From an uncultured bacterium (GTDB taxonomy: Bacteria; Actinomycetota; Coriobacteriia; Coriobacteriales; Coriobacteriaceae), in assembly GCA_905215945.1 (NCBI GenBank), contig CAJMRZ010000027.1, positions 1 to 12,366 of the forward strand: 12,366 nt of DNA, read 5' to 3'. Shown piece after piece: positions 5,794 through 12,366 of this stretch. How positions within the stretch are numbered: the stretch's first letter is position 1; each line of letters opens with the position of its first letter. The notes beneath the pieces were generated by a model, which saw only the letters and a program-made list of their open reading frames with translations, was not told where the DNA came from and did no database searches. The translations under genes were made by a program, and so were the position numbers.

Positions 5794-6519
5794 TTAGGCG
5801 AGGGCTTGGCGCTGAAGCTCGATGAGCTCGGCGATACCTTTGTCGCCCAGGTCGAGCAGGGCGTTGAGGCGCTTACGGTCGAAGGGCGCCTGCTCGCCGG
5901 TGCCCTGGAGCTCGATCATCTCACCGGTGTCGGTGGCGACGAGGTTCATGTCGACCTCGGCATGGCTGTCCTCGGAATAATCGAGGTCAAGCAGCGTATT
6001 GCCGTCGACAACGCCCATGGAGATGGCAGCCACCTGGCCGATAAGCGGGATGCGCTCGATCTTGCCTGCCTCGACCCACATGGCGAGGGCGTCGCGCAGC
6101 GCCACCCAGGCGCCGGTGATGCTCGCTGTACGCGTGCCGCCATCAGCCTGAATCACATCGCAGTCGACGGTGACGGTGTACTCGCCGAGTGCCTTCATGT
6201 TGACGACGGTACGCAGGCTGCGGCCAATGAGGCGCTCGATCTCCATGGAGCGACCCTTGCGCTTGGCGTGCTCGCGCTTGCAGCGCTTGCCGGTCGACGC
6301 CGGCAGCATGGCGTATTCCGCGGTCACCCAGCCGGCCTTAGCTCCCTTTCGCCAGCCCGGCACGCCCTCCTCGATAGTGGCGGCGCACAGCACGCGCGTG
6401 TCACCGAACTCGGCCAAACACGAGCCGTGGGCGTGCTTCATGACGCCACGGGTGAGCTTAACGGGGCGCAACTCGTTGGCGGCGCGATCGTTGGCGCGGT
6501 TGACCTGCATGTACTCCAT
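5794..6519 (-). CDS. rph: Ribonuclease PH
   Basis: Phosphate-dependent 3'-to-5' exoribonuclease that trims tRNA precursors and takes part in structured RNA decay. The 241-residue product has the usual length and the RNase PH order: [19 protein letters not shown] near the N-terminus, [58 protein letters not shown], and the metal-binding block [16 protein letters not shown]. The N-terminal motif is usually R-x-DGR-x-x-ELRP, so the Asp-Gly of that block is altered here ([11 protein letters not shown]). The ATG at 6517-6519 has AAAGGAA about seven bases upstream; a second ATG three codons in lacks a better site. It lies downstream of murI, with a terminator-like hairpin between. Confidence 0.96.
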   Translation of the reverse strand: MEYMQVNRANDRAANELRPVKLTRGVMKHAHGSCLAEFGDTRVLCAATIEEGVPGWRKGAKAGWVTAEYAMLPASTGKRCKREHAKRKGRSMEIERLIGRSLRTVVNMKALGEYTVTVDCDVIQADGGTRTASITGAWVALRDALAMWVEAGKIERIPLIGQVAAISMGVVDGNTLLDLDYSEDSHAEVDMNLVATDTGEMIELQGTGEQAPFDRKRLNALLDLGDKGIAELIELQRQALA

Positions 6520-6536
6520 AGAAATTTCCTTTCGGC

Positions 6537-6575
6537 AAAAGATGTGGCGAAGGCTTTGGCGGCCGCCTTACATCT
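6537..6575 (-). terminator. Terminator-like hairpin at the restored end of murI
   Basis: Minus-strand AGATGT (6575-6570) pairs with ACATCT (6545-6540), and GGCG (6567-6564) with CGCC (6549-6546) after a two-base bulge. A short T-run (6540-6537) follows. It overlaps the stop codon of the +1-frame murI tail, not the annotated stop 86 bases earlier, which supports 6574 as the ancestral gene end. The T-run is short, so it may be leaky into rph. Confidence 0.5.
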
Positions 6576-6681
6576 ATTTCAGCTCATCGATATCGATATG
6601 TTCGATGCTCTTGAGCGGCTGACCAAAGATAAAGCTGCCCGCCACCGCAAACTCAGCAATGTTATCGGCCGTCGTGGCAAA
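6574..6681 (-). other. Detached C-terminal coding tail of murI in the +1 frame
   Basis: Dropping one T from the four-T run at 6679-6682 joins murI Phe257 to 34 more codons ending at TAG 6574-6576. The tail reads ATTADNIAEFAVAGSFIFG, then QPLKSIEHIDIDELK. This fits the usual end of glutamate racemases: F-x-T-T, then an F...A..F-x-G helix, then PL..(V/I)E..D. It has no ribosome site or start of its own. I read it as the true C-terminus, separated by a single-base frameshift. Confidence 0.8.
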
Positions 6682-7450
6682 ACGATGCTGCGGCGTCGCC
6701 CGCCAGCTGCTCGCGGCGCGTGAGGATATCGGTCAGCTCGCGCGTGGTCTCCTCGGCGGAACTCACGACGCGCACCCCAGGCCCCAGCGCATGGCGGATA
6801 GGTCCCACCAACAGCGGGAAATGCGTACAGCCGAGCACCACGGTATCGATACCGTGGTCGCGCAGCGGCTCAACCGTGGCACCCACCAGCGCACGCACGG
6901 CAGGCGTATCGAAGATGTCCTCGTTCTCAAGCCACTGTTCCTGCAGATGTGCACCCGAGGCGAGCTCGTGTTCGACAACCTCGACAAAGCTCGAGGCAGG
7001 ACAGCCGTATACATCGACGCCGGCATCCAGGTCCTGAATGGCGCGCGTGTAGGCGCCCGAGCGAATAGTAAGGTTGGTGGCGAGCACGCCCACGCGACGC
7101 GTACGCGTGCTGTTGATTGCCGCACGGGCACCCGGCGCGATCACACCGATCACGGGAACGTCGAGCACTTGCTGGGCCAGACGCAAGGCCGCAGCGGTCG
7201 CCGTGTTGCAGGCGATGACCATAATCTTGACGTCGTGCTTCGAAAGCCAACGACCCGCCTGCAACGCAAACGAGCGCACCTCATCCTCGGTACGGGTGCC
7301 GTAGGGGCAGCGCTTGGTGTCGCCAAAGTAGTAGACGGACTCGTGCGGCAACGCCGTTGCGATGGCGCGCGCAACCGTCAGACCGCCCAAACCAGAATCG
7401 AACACGCCAATCGGGCGCGTGTCACCTGCCGAATTCTCGATATCGGACAT
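6662..7450 (-). CDS. murI: Glutamate racemase, C-terminally frameshifted
   Basis: Interconverts L- and D-glutamate, supplying D-Glu for peptidoglycan. The 262-residue frame holds both halves of the active site: FDSGLGGLTV (17-26), CPYG (48-51), ACNTATA with catalytic Cys81, and GCTHFPLL with catalytic Cys208. It then ends abruptly as ASFCHDGR. The expected C-terminal helix and tail are present in the next frame after a TTTT run (see 6574-6681); the restored product is 291 residues. Causes could be a real mutation, a sequencing or assembly error, or +1 slippage of tRNA-Phe from UUU to the overlapping UUU. The start ATG has only a close-set GGTGAG. A nine-codon ORF (7450-7479) ends in TAATG over the start. 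It lies downstream of a HAD phosphatase and murE. Confidence 0.9.
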   Translation of the reverse strand: MSDIENSAGDTRPIGVFDSGLGGLTVARAIATALPHESVYYFGDTKRCPYGTRTEDEVRSFALQAGRWLSKHDVKIMVIACNTATAAALRLAQQVLDVPVIGVIAPGARAAINSTRTRRVGVLATNLTIRSGAYTRAIQDLDAGVDVYGCPASSFVEVVEHELASGAHLQEQWLENEDIFDTPAVRALVGATVEPLRDHGIDTVVLGCTHFPLLVGPIRHALGPGVRVVSSAEETTRELTDILTRREQLAGDAAASFCHDGR

Positions 7451-7501
7451 TACCTCACCAGTCTCTCTCGAAAAGACATGTCCAAGTGCGGCGACGCCGC
7501 G

Positions 7502-8413
7502 CTACGAACGCGCCGCGACCAGCAGCTCTGCCGTCGCCGCCCAACCGTCGACAATTTTGCCGCGCGTAACGAAAGCGTTCTCGCAAGCAGCCAGGAACTC
7601 GGGTGCGCCGGCGCTCGTCAGGCCATTCTCGACCAGACAGAACGTGCCCACGTGATCGGCCATGTAGAAGTCGGACTCGGAGTCGCCGAGCGCCAACGTC
7701 TCCTCGCGCTCGATCCCTAGGTGCTCGCAGAAGCGCGCAATGGCGACGCCTTTGTTGAGGCCCGCGGGGTTGATGTTGAATGCGCGACCGTCCTCGACGC
7801 GATCGAGCTCGAGCGTCGTCGGCTTGGACAGGTGAGTCAGATGGCCGTTGCAAGCCCAGATCAGACCGCAGCCGGCCTCGTCCAGGATGGCCTGGACCTC
7901 ATCGTCGGGCACATCGCCGCGCATGCCGACGGTGACCTCACGGTATTTGTAGCCGGTCGACATGTCGTTGTGGTACTCGATCTTGTGCGGCCAGCGGGCA
8001 AGGATCTTCTCGCACACGCCGGTCTGTTCGATCACCTGGTGCGGAGTAAGGCCGCAGGCGGGGTCGTAAGGCATGTCACCGGTCAGATACTCCCAATCGT
8101 TGGCTTTGAGGTCGTACATGACCAGGCCGCCCATCTCACCAATGTAGGAGTTGAGGCCGAGCACGCGCGCGTCCTCGTGGATCATGGTACGGTTGCGGCC
8201 CGAGGTGGGAACCACCTGAATACCAGCGCGAGCGAGCGCCACGACGGCCTCGACGAGTTTGGTCGAGGGGTTGCCGTCGTTGTCGCGCAGCACACACGAG
8301 CCGGGCGCGAGCATCGTGGCATCCAGGTCGGTAAAGACGTACTTGACCTTAGCCAAGCGCTCGCGCATCTCGCCCGAAAGCTCGGCAACGGTCGGCAGGG
8401 TGTTGTGGGACAT
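7502..8413 (-). CDS. HAD-superfamily phosphatase, type IIB cap
   Basis: Likely a cytoplasmic, Mg-dependent phosphatase; the substrate is unknown. The 303-residue product has all four HAD motifs: I, FTDLDATML (nucleophile Asp29, acid/base Asp31, with Ala where many family members have Gly); II, VVPTSGRNR; III, the Lys in GLNKGVAIARF; IV, LALGDSESDFYM. The large insertion between motifs II and III (TGDMPYDP to LELDRVE) fits a C2B cap, as in Cof-type sugar phosphatases and mannosyl-3-phosphoglycerate phosphatase. The ATG at 8411-8413 has GGAG five bases upstream; an in-frame ATG 14 codons earlier lacks a site. It sits between murE (107 bases) and murI (51 bases), suggesting co-transcription. A role in wall metabolism is only a guess. 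The gap to murE holds a 6-bp repeat ATGGCG/CGCCAT (8479-8511) without a T-run. Confidence 0.88.
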   Translation of the reverse strand: MSHNTLPTVAELSGEMRERLAKVKYVFTDLDATMLAPGSCVLRDNDGNPSTKLVEAVVALARAGIQVVPTSGRNRTMIHEDARVLGLNSYIGEMGGLVMYDLKANDWEYLTGDMPYDPACGLTPHQVIEQTGVCEKILARWPHKIEYHNDMSTGYKYREVTVGMRGDVPDDEVQAILDEAGCGLIWACNGHLTHLSKPTTLELDRVEDGRAFNINPAGLNKGVAIARFCEHLGIEREETLALGDSESDFYMADHVGTFCLVENGLTSAGAPEFLAACENAFVTRGKIVDGWAATAELLVAARS

Positions 8414-8520
8414 GGTTACTCCGTTTACGTAGAAGGGTTTGGACTTGGACGGCATGTTTTGATTGAGGGAACACGCTTATGGCGACAACGCACTCAGGGC
8501 GCCGCCGCCATCATGGTTCA

Positions 8521-10083
8521 TTAGTCAAACTGGGTAACATCGATCAGGCGATTGGCCAACGAAAGGTCGCTCTCGATGGGCACGAACTCGTCGCCCACGT
8601 GCATGAGCTCCTCGTCACCCTTTGCCAGCAGCAAGACAATGGTGGGGGCATCGGGGTTGACGTACTCCTCGCGCGCCGCCTTGAACGCCGCATGCACAGC
8701 GGCTTCGCGATCGAGGATGATCTTGTTCGGCGTATCGTCGGGAACATGTTCGGCAAGCTCGCGACAGACCTTCATCGGGTCCTCGTGAGCCGGGTCCTCG
8801 TTGGCAAAGATCATCAGGTCGGAATATGGTGCGGCCTCGCGCGGAAGCTGCTCGCGGCGCTCCTGCGCCTTGCCGCCGGCAGCGCCAAACACCGCAATGA
8901 CTGGACTAGCGGGAAACGCGCGCTTGACCGACGAGAAAAGCGAGCGGAACGAAAGTTGGTTGTGAGCGTAGTCAACAACACAAATCACGCGGCCGTCCTT
9001 CGACTCCACGACCTCCATGCGGCCCGGCACACGCAGCTTGGAGAGGCCCTTCTTAATAGCCTCGATACCGATGCCAATCTCGCGCGCGGCGGCGATAGCG
9101 ACCAGCGCGTTTTCCACGTTAAAGTCGCCCGCGATGCCCAGCAGGACCTTCTCCCCCGCCTCGGACTCGTCGGCACACAGGCCATGCAAGTTGAACTCGA
9201 TGTTAAAGCCGACCATGCGTACGTCGCTCGCCCACAGACTTGCCTCGGGATGCTCAACGCCAACGGTCACCAAGCGCTCGGCCGTCGACGCTGCCTCCAG
9301 CACACGGTCGGCCTCTTCGGTGCCCAGATTCACCACGGCGGTCTTTGCCTGGTCAAAGATCCTGAGTTTGCTCTCAAAATAATCCTCAAACGTGGGGTGT
9401 TCGATTGGCGAGATGTGGTCGCGGCCGATGTTGAGGAAGCACGCCACGTCAAACGGCAGATTCTCGACGCGTTGGTACTTGAGCGCCTGGCTCGAGACCT
9501 CCATGACCATGGACTGGCGACCGGATTCACGGCAGTTGGCGATATGGCGCCAGACCTCGGGGGCCTCGGGCGTGGTGTTGGTGCTCTCGTAGCACTCGAT
9601 ACCATCGTCGGTACTCACCGAGCCGATCATGCCGCAGGACTCGCCCGCCGCTTTGATGATGGACTGGAGCATAAAAGCGGCCGTGGTCTTTCCCTTGGTG
9701 CCGGTGATGCCCACGATCTTGACGTCGTGGTCGGGACGGTCGTAGACCTCCGGCGGCAACAGGGCCATGGCCGTGCGAACACTATCAACAACCAGCATTG
9801 CAGCACCGCTCTCCTGCGCCAGCGGCTCCAGAGACTCGACCAGCGACTCCTCGCACACAAATGCGACGGCGCCCGCATCGAGCGCCATGCTCAAAAACGC
9901 GGGCTTAAAGGCAGCACCTTTGCAAAAGAACACGTCACCTGCCGAGACCGCGCGCGAATCAAACGAGCAGCCGGTCACAGCACGCTCGTCAACCTGCTCT
10001 GATGCGCGCAGCTCGCCGCACACATCGAGCAGCTTGGCAAGCGTATCGACCGTGGTTACGGTCGCGGAATCCGAATGGTGCAT
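8521..10083 (-). CDS. murE: MurE, UDP-MurNAc-tripeptide ligase, probably L-lysine-type
   Basis: ATP-dependent ligase adding the third stem-peptide residue to UDP-MurNAc-L-Ala-D-Glu in the cytoplasm. The 520-residue product has the N-terminal uridine-binding domain (SFDSRAVSAGDVFF, 40-53), the P-loop GITGTKGKTT (125-134), TNTTPEAP (168-175), EVSSQAL (195-201), the carbamylated-lysine site YFESKLRIF (Lys239), GRME (354-357), DYAHN (371-375) and a C-terminal ligase domain. The specificity site reads NEDPAHEDP (428-436), not the DNPR block of diaminopimelate-adding enzymes. It resembles the DNPANDDP type of lysine-adding MurE, and DYAHN is also seen in streptococcal enzymes. I therefore infer L-Lys (or another diamino acid such as ornithine) rather than meso-DAP. 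The ATG at 10081-10083 has AAAGGTGA close upstream. It is probably first of an operon with the HAD phosphatase and murI. Confidence 0.93.
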   Translation of the reverse strand: MHHSDSATVTTVDTLAKLLDVCGELRASEQVDERAVTGCSFDSRAVSAGDVFFCKGAAFKPAFLSMALDAGAVAFVCEESLVESLEPLAQESGAAMLVVDSVRTAMALLPPEVYDRPDHDVKIVGITGTKGKTTAAFMLQSIIKAAGESCGMIGSVSTDDGIECYESTNTTPEAPEVWRHIANCRESGRQSMVMEVSSQALKYQRVENLPFDVACFLNIGRDHISPIEHPTFEDYFESKLRIFDQAKTAVVNLGTEEADRVLEAASTAERLVTVGVEHPEASLWASDVRMVGFNIEFNLHGLCADESEAGEKVLLGIAGDFNVENALVAIAAAREIGIGIEAIKKGLSKLRVPGRMEVVESKDGRVICVVDYAHNQLSFRSLFSSVKRAFPASPVIAVFGAAGGKAQERREQLPREAAPYSDLMIFANEDPAHEDPMKVCRELAEHVPDDTPNKIILDREAAVHAAFKAAREEYVNPDAPTIVLLLAKGDEELMHVGDEFVPIESDLSLANRLIDVTQFD

Positions 10084-10121
10084 CTTTCACCTTTCTCAGC
10101 CATTTGGCAGGGACGGTTTTC

Positions 10122-10127
10122 ATAGTA
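10122..10127 (-). promoter_or_regulatory. Candidate -10 of a murE promoter
   Basis: TACTAT lies on the minus strand between the asnB terminator and murE, about 38 bases before the start codon. The -35 position falls in the T-run of the terminator (TTTTTG) and is a poor match. Location supports it more than sequence does. Confidence 0.3.
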
Positions 10128-10145
10128 ACTGAAACGTGCTCGCGC

Positions 10146-10170
10146 AAAAACGGCTCCCGGAGGAGCCGTT
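10146..10170 (-). terminator. Intrinsic terminator after asnB
   Basis: Minus-strand stem AACGGCTCC (10170-10162) with GGAGCCGTT (10157-10149), loop TCCG, and a T-run to 10146. The hairpin starts 25 bases after the asnB stop codon and cleanly separates asnB from murE. Confidence 0.9.
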
Positions 10171-10195
10171 ACGCGCAGGCGTTCGTAAGCCGAGG

Positions 10196-12076
10196 CTAGG
10201 CAGCCTGAACAGCGGGCTGGTCCTCGTCGATAAAGAAGCGCTTGTACCACACTAGGAACACGAGCGGCGTATAGATCTTGCGCTGGAAATCGCCCTTGCC
10301 CGCAAAGTGCAGATCGAGCAGGTGCATGAGCTCGTCGGTATTGAAGAACTCGCTTGCCCACGGCGCGGTGAAGTACTCCTTGACATAGTCGTACCACTTT
10401 TGCTCGCGCAGCCAGTAGACAATCGGCACCGGGAAGCCCACCTTGGGACGGGTGGCCCACTCATCGGGCAGCGACTTGTTGGCAGCGTGGCGGAGTACCT
10501 GCTTGTTGCCGTTCTCGTTGATGCGGTAGCGATCGGGAATGTGCTCGGCGAACTCCATGACTTTGCGGTCCAGGAAGGGCACGCGCAGCTCCAGCGAGTG
10601 CGCCATGCACATCTTGTCGGCCTTGAGCAGAATGTCGCCCGGGAGCCACATGTTCATGTCCAGGTACTGCTTCTTGACCAGTTCGGGCTGACCCTTCACG
10701 CGTGCGTAGATGGGTGCAGCGAGCTCAAAGGCGCCATCGCCGGTGTTGTACTCGGGCTTGAGCACGCCGTCGACCTCGCGCTCCGGCCATACCAGAGCCT
10801 GTCCCAGGAACGACTTCTCGGGGATCTCGGCACCCTTGACCAGGAAGTTATGTCCCTTGAAGTACGGCATATGCAGCGCCAGGTTACCGAGCGCGCGACG
10901 GATGGGCAGCGGCACCATCTTTTTGTACTTGCGCACCGGGACCGTGTCCTCGTAGTAGGCGTAGCCGCCAAAGAGCTCGTCGGCGCCTTCGCCCGAAAGC
11001 ACGACGGTAACGTCCTTGCGGGCCATCTCGGCCAAGAACCACAGCGGCACGGAAGACAGGTTGGACTGCGGCTCGTCCATGTGATACTGGATGTCCTCGA
11101 GCGCACCGAAGAACTCGTCGGCGGTAATCATCTTGCGAACGTTCTCGACGCCGAGCTTATCGGAAAGTTCCTTGGCGTAGTTGGTCTCGTTGAAGTTCTT
11201 GTAGTCAAAGCCCACCGAGAAGGTCTTGTCGGGCATGAGGCAAGCGGCGATGTAGCTGGAGTCGACGCCACCGGAGAGGAACGACGCGACCTTGACGTCG
11301 GCGATGCGATGGGCCTCGACACTCTCGTGCACGACCTCGTCCAGCTCATCGACATACTCTTCGAACGGCTTCTCGACGGCAGAGTAATCGCAATCCCAGT
11401 AACGCTCGATGTTCATCTTGCCGGTCGGGATATCGACGGTAAAGTAGTGCGCCGGCGGCAGCTTGTAGACACCCTCGAAGAAGGTCTCCTCGGTTGCCGA
11501 ATACTGCAGCGTCATGTACGGACGCAGAGCCTTTTTGTTGACCGCCTTGTGGAAGTGCGGGTAGTCCAGGAAGCTCTTGATCTCGGAACCAAAGAGCACG
11601 CCCGGAGCGCCGTCGCCCGCATCGGCCATGGGATAGTAGTAGAGCGGCTTGATGCCAAAGATGTCGCGGGCGCCAAAAAGCTTGTTCTTCTTTTTGTCCC
11701 AGATGACGAAGGCGTACATACCGCGCAGGCGATCGAGGACGGCCTCGCCCCACTCCTCGTAGCCGTGCAGGAGGCTCTCGGTGTCGGCGCCGCAGTGGAA
11801 CTTGTAGCCCTTGGCCTCGAGCTCGGAACGGAGTTCTTGGAAGTTGTAGATCTCGCCGTTGAAGACAATGACGACGCTGCCGTCCTCATTGGCCATGGGC
11901 TGAGCGCCGGCCTCGGTCAGGTCGAGGATCGACAGGCGGCGGAAGCCCAGGGCAACGCGGCCGTCGATAAACTGACCGCCCATGTCGGGACCGCGATGGA
12001 CGATGCGGTCCATCATCTTGGTGAGCACCTCGGATTGGTTATCCGTCCCACCGACAAAACCGACAAAACCGCACAT
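10196..12076 (-). CDS. asnB: Asparagine synthase (glutamine-hydrolysing)
   Basis: Makes asparagine from aspartate, ATP and glutamine-derived ammonia. The 626-residue product has an N-terminal class II glutamine amidotransferase domain starting with the nucleophile Cys2 (MCGFVGF), then HRGPD (27-31), FNGEIYN (72-78) and GADTE (96-100). The synthetase domain follows, with the PP-loop SGGVDSS (268-274) and SGEGADELFGGY (361-372). RVPFLDRK and KVGFPVPIVYWL are seen further on. The length matches the 610-630-residue Gram-positive AsnB group rather than the 554-residue E. coli enzyme. The ATG at 12074-12076 has GAGGGGA six bases upstream. It is monocistronic, with its own terminator and divergent from tRNA-Val. 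Some members of this length group amidate cell-wall precursors (for example meso-DAP in Bacillus and Lactobacillus); the murE here argues against DAP, so asparagine synthesis is preferred. Confidence 0.93.
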   Translation of the reverse strand: MCGFVGFVGGTDNQSEVLTKMMDRIVHRGPDMGGQFIDGRVALGFRRLSILDLTEAGAQPMANEDGSVVIVFNGEIYNFQELRSELEAKGYKFHCGADTESLLHGYEEWGEAVLDRLRGMYAFVIWDKKKNKLFGARDIFGIKPLYYYPMADAGDGAPGVLFGSEIKSFLDYPHFHKAVNKKALRPYMTLQYSATEETFFEGVYKLPPAHYFTVDIPTGKMNIERYWDCDYSAVEKPFEEYVDELDEVVHESVEAHRIADVKVASFLSGGVDSSYIAACLMPDKTFSVGFDYKNFNETNYAKELSDKLGVENVRKMITADEFFGALEDIQYHMDEPQSNLSSVPLWFLAEMARKDVTVVLSGEGADELFGGYAYYEDTVPVRKYKKMVPLPIRRALGNLALHMPYFKGHNFLVKGAEIPEKSFLGQALVWPEREVDGVLKPEYNTGDGAFELAAPIYARVKGQPELVKKQYLDMNMWLPGDILLKADKMCMAHSLELRVPFLDRKVMEFAEHIPDRYRINENGNKQVLRHAANKSLPDEWATRPKVGFPVPIVYWLREQKWYDYVKEYFTAPWASEFFNTDELMHLLDLHFAGKGDFQRKIYTPLVFLVWYKRFFIDEDQPAVQAA

Positions 12077-12127
12077 ATACTATCCCCTCTGCTGTTGCTG
12101 GGCATCAAATCGAATCAGTAGCTTTTG

Positions 12128-12133
12128 AGTATA
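12128..12133 (-). promoter_or_regulatory. Candidate -10 of the asnB promoter
   Basis: TATACT lies on the minus strand 51 bases before the asnB start. Its setting GGGTATACTCA nearly repeats that of the tatA promoter (CGGTATACTCA). The -35 side is GC-rich with no clear hexamer (the best is TTCCGC with a 19-base spacer), which could mean a weak or activated promoter. Confidence 0.4.
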
Positions 12134-12244
12134 CCCGAGGGCGTAAAGAGGGGCGGAATGTTCAGGCAATCTCAACTGAATCAGCTCCGCTGTGACACGC
12201 GCCGGTTACCTTTAATGGATATGAGGTGAATGGGGCGATTGTTT

Positions 12245-12253
12245 TGCTATACT
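12245..12253 (+). promoter_or_regulatory. Extended -10 of the tRNA-Val promoter
   Basis: TGCTATACT, an extended -10 (hexamer at 12248-12253), ends 10 bases before the tRNA 5' end, as expected for a stable RNA gene. The -35 region is a weak match. Confidence 0.5.
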
Positions 12254-12263
12254 CTCTCCGCAC

Positions 12264-12336
12264 GGGCGATTGGCGCAACGGTTAGCGCAGGTGCTTTACA
12301 CGCACAAGGCTGGGGGTTCGAATCCCTCATCGCCCA
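12264..12336 (+). tRNA. tRNA-Val (anticodon TAC)
   Basis: Cloverleaf on the plus strand: acceptor GGGCGAT/ATCGCCC, D stem GCGC/GCGC, anticodon loop TTTACAC giving TAC (12297-12299), and T loop TTCGAAT. The discriminator is A. Unlike the tRNA-Pro gene in this window, CCA is not encoded (the next bases are CTT), so a CCA-adding enzyme is needed. The anticodon stem has one mismatch, G-A at positions 27-43. It reads GTA and, by wobble, other valine codons. No terminator is visible in the 30 bases left, and another gene may follow outside the window. Confidence 0.96.
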
Positions 12337-12366
12337 CTTTTCGCAACGCCGTGAAAAATCAAGGAA

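Noticed and set aside
8479..8511. ATGGCG/CGCCAT inverted repeat between murE and the HAD gene as a terminator.
   Set aside because: Only 6 bp with a 21-base loop and no T-run on either strand.
1..12366. A previously undescribed multi-gene system, defence island, prophage or mobile element.
   Set aside because: All sizeable genes belong to known housekeeping families with one uncharacterised phosphatase. No transposase, integrase, direct-repeat array or cluster of unknown genes is visible.

Overview
The window reads as a core housekeeping segment of a Gram-positive, GC-rich anaerobe, most likely a coriobacterium (class Coriobacteriia, Collinsella-like). I infer this from the GC-rich codon use, a lysine-type MurE, a Veg homologue in front of ispE, and a lysyl-tRNA synthetase with a MetG-type C-terminal tRNA-binding domain. 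I have no database match, so the genus is a judgement. There is no mobile element, CRISPR array, prophage gene or toxin-antitoxin pair that I can support.

Everything except the tRNA-Val gene at the right end is on the minus strand, so transcription order runs from high to low coordinates: asnB (asparagine synthetase B) | terminator | murE, a HAD-IIB phosphatase, murI | terminator-like hairpin | rph | terminator | rdgB, dtd | veg, ispE | tRNA-Pro(CGG) | terminator | tatA | terminator | greA | attenuator-like hairpin | lysS | hairpins at the left edge. A tRNA-Val(TAC) gene is divergent from asnB on the plus strand. The pairs rdgB-dtd and veg-ispE are tightly packed (3 and 2 bases between genes), with the downstream ribosome site inside the end of the upstream gene.

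Functionally the window covers cell-wall precursor synthesis (murE, murI), isoprenoid precursor synthesis (ispE), RNA maturation and nucleotide-pool or aminoacyl-tRNA quality control (rph, rdgB, dtd), transcript elongation (greA), translation (lysS and two tRNAs), protein export (tatA) and asparagine synthesis (asnB).

I did not find a new multi-gene system. The observations that most deserve a second look are: (1) murI is frameshifted at a four-T run, and its missing 34-residue C-terminus is intact in the +1 frame, ending at a terminator-like hairpin; (2) LysRS carries a C-terminal MetG/Trbp111-like domain; (3) the greA-lysS gap holds a terminator plus a mutually exclusive upstream pairing, an attenuator-like layout; (4) a perfect 8-5-8 dyad fills the spacer of a good tatA promoter.
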